Under the pieces are notes generated by a model. The model saw only the letters and a program-made list of their open reading frames with translations, was not told where the DNA came from and ran no database searches. Of a DNA stretch of 64,000 nucleotides, positions 56,869 to 64,000 are shown piece by piece. The stretch's first letter is position 1, and the number at the start of each line of letters is the position of its first letter. A program made the translations under genes and the position numbers. Source of the DNA: Strigamia acuminata (taxonomy: Eukaryota > Arthropoda > Chilopoda > Geophilomorpha > Linotaeniidae); the NCBI GenBank assembly GCA_949358305.1, contig OX442316.1:18848001-18912000 (forward strand), given 5' to 3'.

Positions 56869-57084
56869 ATGCAATCGCCGCCAATACGAATCGTTTGGTT
56901 TGCAATAACGGTACTACTCATTTCGTCCCTCGTTACGCAGGACGGCCACGGTCCAGCAGCACAAGGCTGGGGTTGTAATATCTCGTATCAGAGTAGAATA
57001 TCGTCGTCAAGTTTACGCTGCCGTCCACGCCATTACTACGATCGGTGTACTGGCAGATGCAGGCTCATCTTCGGACGACGCTAA
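56869..57084 (+). CDS. Secreted cationic four-Cys peptide 6
   Basis: 71 residues, a close paralogue of 56238. The signal sequence is almost identical (IRIVWFAITVLLISSLVTQ), with linker DGHGPAAQGWG and a four-Cys Arg-rich core (CRPRHYYDRCTGRCRL). The signal and linker are far more conserved than the segment between the first two cysteines. A GTTACAG acceptor lies 23 bases before the ATG. Confidence 0.78.
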   Translation: MQSPPIRIVWFAITVLLISSLVTQDGHGPAAQGWGCNISYQSRISSSSLRCRPRHYYDRCTGRCRLIFGRR

Positions 57085-57423
57085 TCAGATTTGCAGCGAT
57101 GCAGAACTTCAACGCGTTTAGAAATTAGAAATTCTGTTATTATTCCAAAATGCATTTATTAAAAATTGAGCAATGCTAATATTATTGGGTGCGATTTCTT
57201 TCTTTTTTGTTTCAATTGGAAATGAGAGGCAAAAATTCCAAGGAATTTTAGTCAAAGGAAGTTAAAAATGTTTTGCGGCTCGCTCGTTGCTCGCTCGGAG
57301 GAAGACATCGAATCCAATATAGTCCCAGACTTAATCGCAGGTACTCAGGGACAGGTGAACGTTTGTTTTGTTTTCTTCTTTGTCTCTTAATTAATTTCTT
57401 TTCTTGTGAGTTAGCTTTTGACC
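57085..57423. other. Spacer with 5' region of peptide gene 7
   Basis: No gene was recognised. The spacer ends in a GAGTTAG acceptor-like site nine bases before the next ATG. Confidence 0.45.
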
Positions 57424-57615
57424 ATGACTGGGAGAATCGGAATAACTCGGTTCGTGCTTGTGATGATCGTGCTGTCTTTTTTCATCAAAGAATCGTCGTT
57501 ATATGCTGACGGACTAAAGATCAACACGCAGTCAGTTTTCACAAAAAACCGTTGTAGCAAACGCCACGTGTACGATCCAAAAAGCCGTAAATGCAGAAAA
57601 ATTTTCACCAAATAA
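57424..57615 (+). CDS. Secreted YD..CR-motif peptide 7
   Basis: 63 residues, starting at the ATG at 57424 (MTGRIGITRF...). The hydrophobic signal sequence (FVLVMIVLSFFIKESSLYA) precedes a basic mature part ending NRCSKRHVYDPKSRKCRKIF. The two cysteines enclose the same kind of YDP loop as in peptides 2-4 and 8. AATAAAA directly overlaps the stop codon region. Confidence 0.74.
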   Translation: MTGRIGITRFVLVMIVLSFFIKESSLYADGLKINTQSVFTKNRCSKRHVYDPKSRKCRKIFTK

Positions 57616-58032
57616 AATGGGTTTCAACAAATTGTAATTCTGAATAGAAATAAATCTCTTGGCACAAATTCTGCGAATTGATTTGAGTTTAGTTGTTTTG
57701 TTTCCTTTTCCGTTTCCCGTTCCATTGCCTCGTGGATGTAAACACGATTAGAATCTGATCTTGTACGCACGTAGAGGTTAGATCATAAGATATATACAGT
57801 AAGATTAGAAGAAAAAGGGAATGCAAATTCTTTCTCCGAATTTTTCTTTCGACCTTGCCACGCCCCGCCATGCCACGCAGTATAAGCTTATAAAGACAAA
57901 CAAAGTAGTTATTAAAAGACCACCACAGGGACAATTTGCAAAAATTAGGTGAATAAAAATACAACTACCCGAGGTACTAAAACACATTTGTGCTAATTGC
58001 TTAAATTTCAGATTTTTTTCTACTTGGTTACT

Positions 58033-58305
58033 ATGGAATGGACATCAATAACGATCGTTTGGTTTGCAATCGCAGCATTACTGATCCATGGTTTTGAAGT
58101 GCCGGAAAGCAACCAGCGAATTGACTTTCGGCTAACTCCCAGAGACAAATGCTATCCACCTTCAATGTACTTGTACGACCCGCGTACTGACAAATGCAGA
58201 CGGAGAATCATCGACAAAAATGCAATTAAAATGGCGAATCAACGGAGTTCTATTTGCCGCCTACACGGAGTAGTTCGGTATCGCTGTAAATATGTGTACA
58301 AATAA
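58033..58305 (+). CDS. Secreted YD..CR-motif peptide 8, extended
   Basis: 90 residues. The signal half (ITIVWFAIAALLIHGFEV) resembles that of peptides 5 and 6 (IVWFAI). The motif KCYPPSMYLYDPRTDKCRR resembles that of peptides 2-4 and 7, so this gene links the two subfamilies. A basic extension with two more cysteines (SSICRLHGVVRYRCKYVYK) follows the motif. A TTTCAG acceptor lies about 21 bases before the ATG. Confidence 0.74.
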   Translation: MEWTSITIVWFAIAALLIHGFEVPESNQRIDFRLTPRDKCYPPSMYLYDPRTDKCRRRIIDKNAIKMANQRSSICRLHGVVRYRCKYVYK

Positions 58306-58528
58306 AGAAAAAGTTTTACTATTTCGATTAGATATTTTCCACAGAGCAATTGATTTCTTTTAATTTGAAACCAGCAGAAAAAAAGTACTAAAATAATAAA
58401 TTTTGGTTTTCCTCGTCGCTACGAGGTAAATTGATACACTTTCCTGTTTCCTTACTTATTAGTAGAGCGATTCATTCCATTTTGTCAGTTAACAAAAGCC
58501 TATTTCTCAATAAACTGATTTGTGCACA

Positions 58529-59612
58529 ATGGCGTGTTTTCGCAGCTGCTACAAATGGACTCTATACTTGAACGAAGTGGACTTTCGGGAACACGACATG
58601 ATTTCCAAAACGCACAACATGGTGTACGCGCGAAACGAGTACGAAATCTCCAAAGACTCGTTCAAAGTGCACGTTTGCGTGCCCAAACAACTCCTTCCGC
58701 GCGAGGGATATCACATCGACATATTCTACATTGCAGCTGGATTCCTGTCCATCGCCTCGTTGATCGCCACGATAAGCGTGTTGTGTTGGAAATCCAAGAA
58801 AGACAAGATCGCGGCGAGAAGTCCCATCCTGTGCCACATGATCTCGCTTCTTCTCTTCTTCACGTTTAGCGAAGTCTACATGCTAGTGCCCCTGCAAGTC
58901 GGCTTCGTCTGCGATACGCTCATATATCTCACTCTGCACATGGTTCGATCCACATTTTGTTGGCTCAATGTTGTTTTCTTTCAAATGTGGAGAAGATTCC
59001 GTCTCTCCAACTTCACTAGCCAGAGCACGTTGGTGTTTTCGTGGAAAACCTTCGCCTTTCAAGCCGCCTATTCGTGGGGCTTCCCCGCATTCGTCATAAT
59101 CGTCGTCAATTTTTGCATGATGACCACCGTGCCGCCACCCAACGACAAATGTACAATGCCCTTTTTATTGCGAACTGATGGATACATGTTGCTCTTGACC
59201 GACATTTCTTCCGCTCTGCCCATCTTGGCTAACATCGTTTTTGTCGTGTTGACCATTCGGAATATTCGAAAAACTGCTAAAGAAGTGAGCAATTACAATG
59301 TAAACACGCCGAAAAAATTGTAAAGGAAACAAAAAAGAAAAATAGAGATACAAGAAATTGTTTTTCATTATTATTTTTTCGTTTTTCAGATTGTTCGTCC
59401 ATATCAAGTTGGTCGTGATGACCGGCACGGCTTGGTTGATTCGATGCGTGCAATGGATGACGATTCCGTTCGTAAAAAATCCTTCCATCTTTGGAATGAT
59501 TTCGGATGTAGTGACGCCTTTTCAAGGCTTTTTCTTACTTTTAATATTTGGTTGCAGTTTTTACAACGTCGATTTCAATTGCACCAAAAAGAACATCCTC
59601 ACATCGACATAA
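58529..59612 (+). CDS. Methuselah-like class B GPCR 1 (N-terminus uncertain)
   Basis: Exons 58529-59319 and 59390-59612 give 337 residues. Seven hydrophobic segments start at YIAAGFLSIASLIATISVL. Class features include the Cys before TM1 (HVCVPKQLLP), CHMISLLLFFTFSEVY in TM2, and MVRSTFCWLNVVFFQMWRRF in TM3 and the second loop. Compared with the two receptors downstream, the ectodomain is short and has no signal peptide. The true N-terminus may therefore lie in an unrecognised upstream exon, and a TTTTCGCAG acceptor lies at about 58538-58546. The last intron splits a Leu codon (TT/A) at the same place as in the siblings. Confidence 0.8.
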
Positions 59613-59804
59613 TAAAAAAAAATTTAAAAACTTTATTTTTTATTCTCCTAAAGTGATTTTAGTGACATTAATGGCGCTCATAATAGATTAGATGATAGTG
59701 TTTATTATAATTGAATAAGGAAAAACTGCGTAAAGGAAATGCGTCAAGCAATCGATCAATTTCCATTTCCTCTTTCTCTTTCTCTCAAAGATCGCGAAGA
59801 AAAA

Positions 59805-61008
59805 ATGCAGTTGACCAGTCGTTGCAGAGTTTACTCGCTATTATTCGCTCTAAGTTTGTTTGGGTCGGCAATCTCGAGAGAAATTTCTTGGTGCATGAAT
59901 ACAACATCCGCAAACTTGACCGCGGACAGTCATTTGAACGTATCATTTGCTCCCGCCCGATACTCCAAGACTGGACATGTGACTACCATTTGCTACCTGC
60001 TGAATCCTGAATTTTGCGCGAGCATCAGGTGGAAACTGGACGTGGATGAATACGCAATAGACGATGCTCTAACACTAACTTATCGAAGTTTCAAATACCA
60101 AGTTGGCGATTACATCGTGGTAAACGACGGCAGCGCGTACGTGTGTGTCCCGGACGAGCAGCGGCCAATGTTCTTCTTCTTGGATTACATTTACTACGGA
60201 TTGTGCATCATTTCTGCCGTGTCGTTAGTGGCCGCAATGATCGTAGAATTGATGCAACCCATCAAGAACCAAGACTGCAAAGCACTCGTGTGCCACATGT
60301 TGAGTCTCCTGGGCTTTTATTTGACAAGAATAATGCTGTACGCGATCAAAAACCCGCAAACAACTTTGTGTTCCTTGTTGGCGTACGCCACTCAGTACTC
60401 GATTAGGGCGGCTTTCGCTTGGATCACGGTCATCAATTTTCATTTGTGGCAGCAAATGAGACTAGTGCACATTTTAAAGCCGAAAAACACACGCTCGGAT
60501 CGCACATTTTTCTGGCAATCTTCGTTCGCGTGGTCGTTACCCGCTGCGATAATGCTCGCTACGTATTTCTTACAGTACGTCGGCCCGAGTCCCGAGCACG
60601 AAGAATATTGTTCGCTTACTTTGTCTAGAAATAACTTACAGATGGATTTCTTCTACAGTGCCACCGCAATTCTACTTTTCGTCAACATGGGCTTGTTTCT
60701 CCTCACTCTCGTCAACATATGCACGTTTAGTTTTGGAGTTGGATTCGTGAATAAAAAAATTTATAAACAATTGTAAGTATGTGCAATGTGCCGAGGTTGC
60801 CAGGTAGACTACATTAATTATTTTTATTCACCGTAGGTCAAAATTTTACTTCAAATTTTTGATCGTTTCTGGGATTTATTGGATTTTAGAAATGCCCGTT
60901 TGGTTCACGGCGCACGACATTAGCCATTTGTACGCCTTAATCGTGGACGTCGTTACGTTTTCTCAAGGCTTTTTCCTTTTCTTGCTCGTTTACGTTTGTA
61001 GAAAGTAG
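59805..61008 (+). CDS. Methuselah-like class B GPCR 2
   Basis: Exons 59805-60772 and 60837-61008 give 379 residues. I chose the ATG at 59805 because it opens a clear signal peptide (VYSLLFALSLFGSAIS); an in-frame ATG 22 codons upstream would bury it. The ectodomain has cysteines, N-glycosylation sites (NTTSANLT, NVS) and the segment KLDVDEYAIDDALTLTYRS, then AYVCVPDEQRP just before TM1. Seven transmembrane segments follow (CHMLSLLGFYLTRIMLYAI in TM2, AAFAWITVINFHLWQQM in TM3, FSQGFFLFLLVYV in TM7). It is the closest relative of receptor 3. The ligand is unknown; insect Methuselah relatives bind small peptides and affect stress resistance and lifespan. Confidence 0.88.
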
Positions 61009-61331
61009 GAAAAAAAGCGCAAATTATCGCTGAAATTTTTAATTTAATTTAATTTAATTTAATTTAATTTAATTGATAGATAAAACAGAGATAAGATATG
61101 ACTTCCTTTCAATACTTGCAACACTCGCAAGTTCATAGAATGCCTGACTGGCGTTAATAAAAATAATAGTAATAATACCGTAATAATAAAAAATAAAAAA
61201 AACTATTCCGTATTAAAAAAAACACTTCCTTCAACCTTGAATAGACAATGAATATTCGCTCGACCAAGCGGTTAAAATTTCATGTCATTTCTTCCCTGTT
61301 CCTTCCCTTTTCCTAACTAAACAATCAAGTG

Positions 61332-62680
61332 ATGTTTTCGGGGAATCAAAGACAAATTCGAGGTGTAGCGATCGTAAATTTTTCTTATTGTCTGCTACGT
61401 CTTCTTGGAACGAGTGCGTCGAAAGAAACCTACCGGTATTCATGCTTGAATGTGACACGGTCCAACTTGATGTCAGGATTGATGAAGACGGATTATATAA
61501 ACGCATCATTTGCTCCTGACAACGCAACAATTTGCTATCCCTTAACTTCTGAATTCCGCGAGTGCATCAAATGGAAATTGGACGTCGACGAATACTCAAT
61601 CGACGATTCTTTAACGCTAATTTATCGAACTCTCGACTACCGAGTTGGCGAATACGTGGTGGAAAAGGACGGCGGCACGTTCGTTTGCGTGCCGGACGAG
61701 CACCGGCCGCTGTTCTATTGGCAGGACTACCTTTACTTCGCGTTGTGCATCATTTCGAGCGTGTCGTTAGTGGCCGCAATAATGGTTGAGTTGATGCATC
61801 CCATCAAGAACCAAGATTGCAAAGCACTCGTGTGTCACATGCTGAGCCTGCTCGGCTTTTATCTGACCAGAATTTTGCTGTACGCCATTCGAAACCCGCA
61901 AAAGACGCAAAGGACGTTCTGTTTCTTTTTGTCGTACGCGACTCGATATTCGGTGCGGGCGGCATTCACTTGGGTCACGGTCATCAATTTGGACTTGTGG
62001 CAGCGAATGAAACCCGTCAACATTTTGCAACGAAGCAATGTATATTCGAGCAAGAAAAAGAAATTTCTTTGCCAATCGATTTTTGCCTGGATTTTACCCG
62101 CTTTGATGTTGATTATTACGTATTGTATACAATACGCCGGTCCTGCCCCGCAGAACGAAGAATACTGTGGTCTTCCGTTGTCCAAAATTGAAGATCAGCT
62201 CTATTTCCTGTACGGTGCGACTGCATTCTTGCTTCTTGTCAATATTGTGTTGTTCGTGCTTACGGTTGTTAACTTGAACAAGTTTAGTTTTGGAATCGGA
62301 TTAGTAAATGACAAAATAAATGACCAATTGTAAGTTTCCTAAGGTTTGTAAATTTTTGTAAGCTGTTAAAGTCATGTTTGTATTGTTTATTACGCAGGTC
62401 AAAATTTTATTTCAAGTTAATGATCGTTTCGGGAAGTTATTGGATTTTGGAGATGCCCGTTTGGTTTACGTTGCACGCCGTGAGTCACGAGTACAGTTTG
62501 ATCGTGGATCTCATTACGTTTACTCAAGGATTTTTCCTCTTTCTGCTCGTCTATGCTAGCAGGAAATCAGTGTGCGCGCGCGTTAAAATGCATTTCAAAA
62601 CCAAAAATCCAAAGCTTAAGGCAATGAAAACCCAATTTAATATGTCCGTCATATCAACTACCGTCGATGGGTCCACATGA
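61332..62680 (+). CDS. Methuselah-like class B GPCR 3
   Basis: Exons 61332-62329 and 62398-62680 give 426 residues. Start at the ATG at 61332. The N-terminal segment (VAIVNFSYCLLRLLGTSAS) is a plausible though weaker signal peptide. The ectodomain has NVT, NAS and NAT glycosylation sites and CIKWKLDVDEYSIDDSLTL. TFVCVPDEHRP precedes TM1, then CHMLSLLGFYLTRILLYAI and FTWVTVINLDLWQRM, ending with FTQGFFLFLLVYA in TM7. Unlike receptor 2 it has a longer basic cytosolic tail (KMHFKTKNPKLKAMK). The intron position is identical to receptor 2, indicating tandem duplication. Confidence 0.88.
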
Positions 62681-63392
62681 CCAAAGAAAAATCCAAATCC
62701 AAATTATATGTCGTGCGTAGCGTATAATGGCCATCTGAATCCGTTGCAGCGTAAAATAACCATTTATTTACGTCTCATTAGCTGTTAGACATTAGTCTCG
62801 TTCAAATGGCACTTTTATTTGCAGCTGCAGTGCTAAAATTGTTTGCGACGAATCTCAGTGTGCAAGAACAATCCAAATGCAGACGTTGCCGTGATGTGCA
62901 AAGTAGAGTCTGGTTGTGAAAGAGAAGCTGATATAGAAAATTAATTTTTTTTCTTTTCTTTTTTATAAAAACTGATGAACACAGACGGATTGTGTTGGAT
63001 TTTAGTTAATGCAAACTGACAAAGAGTTTCTGTTTTTCTAATAATTAAAATGTGTGGCCTGTGGATTAAATGAATTGTGCTGAAATCATTTCTTGTTGTT
63101 GTCAATTCATTCCATTAACCATAAATCAGTTGCGTCAGATGCTAAATCATTACGGCACAGAACAAAGAAACGTAAAAGAAATGATAATAATTCCGCACAG
63201 GTCACTGAACTTACTTGTGAGTGCAAACAGTTTGTTGCCAAATGTAGAACTCTGCAATCAGCTCGATTTGTAGTTACTATTGGTCTTCCTGATCGAGGTT
63301 TAAGTTGCTAGTTTTCTTTTTACTGATAATATTCCAGTTAAGCTTATATTCATCAATTAGCTTAGCAATTTCATCAGTAGTAATAATGCCCT
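62681..63392. other. Region without a clear gene
   Basis: A plus-strand frame at about 63093-63311 contains a basic patch (RTKKRKRND) and cysteines (CECKQFVAKC). A minus-strand frame ending near 63300 reads TTDEIAKLIDEYKLNW. Either could be a remnant of a gene or transposon, but neither has a supported start or splice pattern. Confidence 0.4.
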
Positions 63393-63919
63393 GTTCACAC
63401 TTAAACCACTTTTGTAGAAAACCCGCCAGTTTTGTAGAAAACCTGTGTTCACACTACCACAGGTTTTCTAGAACTCAAAACAAGATGGCAGACTTTTCTA
63501 CAACTCAAATTGAAGAAAAGTTTTCTTGATGTCACAACTGCAAAACACGCCCCATTGCATCACGTGACTGATTGTAGGAAAATCCAAAATATAAAATGGA
63601 TGCCAATTCAATTTTTCGCACTACTTTCGGCATCAAAATAAAGCACTTTCAAAAGCATGTAAAAATTAATAAAATACACCAAAATGTAGAGAGAAAAACA
63701 AGCTTTCTTTTAAAAAAAAGAACATACCGGTAAGTCTAGCCCTAATGGTTCGTGTAATACAAACAAAAATGCGTTTTGGTCGTTTCAATAGAGTGGAAAT
63801 AAGATCGTGAACTTCGTTTTTTACAAAACTATTCTTAAGTGTGAACAATTGATTTCAGTTTTGTAGAACTTAGACTTGTAGAAGATCATAAGTTCTAGAA
63901 AAGTGGTTTAAGTGTGAAC
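63393..63919. mobile_element. Second TIR element (MITE-like)
   Basis: Terminal inverted repeats begin GTTCACACTTAAACCACTTT at 63393; the exact complement ends at 63919. The match runs to about 27 bp with one mismatch (TTTTGTAGAA against TTTTCTAGAA). GTTCACACT is repeated inside both ends (about 63449 and 63836-63845). The 527-bp interior has no transposase. A target-site duplication could not be identified. Unrelated in sequence to the element at 54587. Confidence 0.8.
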
Positions 63920-64000
63920 CACGCGTAGTCTTCCAGCTTTCATTTTCCATATTTTTATCACTTCATCAGCAATGAATTCTTTGTTGTTTGGCATTGTTCA

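Overview
The window is animal nuclear DNA, very probably from an arthropod. Genes are split by many small introns (mostly 50-80 nt, GT-AG) and AT-rich spacers, with mononucleotide, dinucleotide and AAT/AAAT microsatellites. Bacterial-style operons, rRNA, tRNA and CRISPR arrays were not seen. My best guess is a non-insect hexapod such as a springtail (Folsomia type). This is inference from the Methuselah-like receptors, the short secreted peptides with a C-x-x-G...YD...CR tail, a ferroportin gene (not known from Drosophila), and a large inverted duplication of the kind reported for parthenogenetic springtails.

Layout. 1-8692: no recognisable gene, AT-rich with microsatellites. 8693-16 kb: a rearranged block. 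It holds a 1.2-kb direct repeat (8693-9921 and 14766-15988), a Bcl-2 paralogue interrupted by an in-frame TGA (10062-10820), and the left arm (11049-14764) of a large inverted duplication. That arm carries a truncated ARPC2 fused to a piece of ALDH9, an intact Bcl-2-like gene and the first exons of a SUGCT-like CoA-transferase. 16.4-36.5 kb: ordinary housekeeping genes, namely INPP1 (-), MPLKIP/TTDN1-like (+), CDK12 (-, complete in 11 exons) and a formin of the FMNL class (-, complete in 26 exons with a 4-kb first intron). 37-45.6 kb: the parental right side, with complete ALDH9A1-like (-), complete SUGCT-like (-), Bcl-2-like (+) and complete ARPC2 (-). Positions 40650-44445 are the right arm of the inverted duplication.

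46-50 kb: a small two-helix ORF divergent from ferroportin (SLC40A1, 9 exons), then a small secreted acidic protein and a possible 56-residue single-pass microprotein. 51-58.3 kb: a run of eight intact genes and one frameshifted copy for short secreted peptides. All have a signal peptide, a short often basic mature part and a C-terminal Y(D)...CR-type motif, and all have a 3' splice site a few bases before the ATG. 58.5-62.7 kb: three tandem Methuselah-like class B GPCRs with an identical terminal intron position. Two TIR elements without coding capacity lie at 54587-55481 and 63393-63919.

Functionally the genes are mostly unrelated neighbours. The two coherent groups are the secreted-peptide/GPCR cluster on the right, and the ALDH9-SUGCT-Bcl-2-ARPC2 block that was copied in inverted orientation about 26 kb away and then eroded, leaving two intact Bcl-2 copies. 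All splice models were derived by eye from splice sites, reading phase and remembered family sequences; none was aligned by software.
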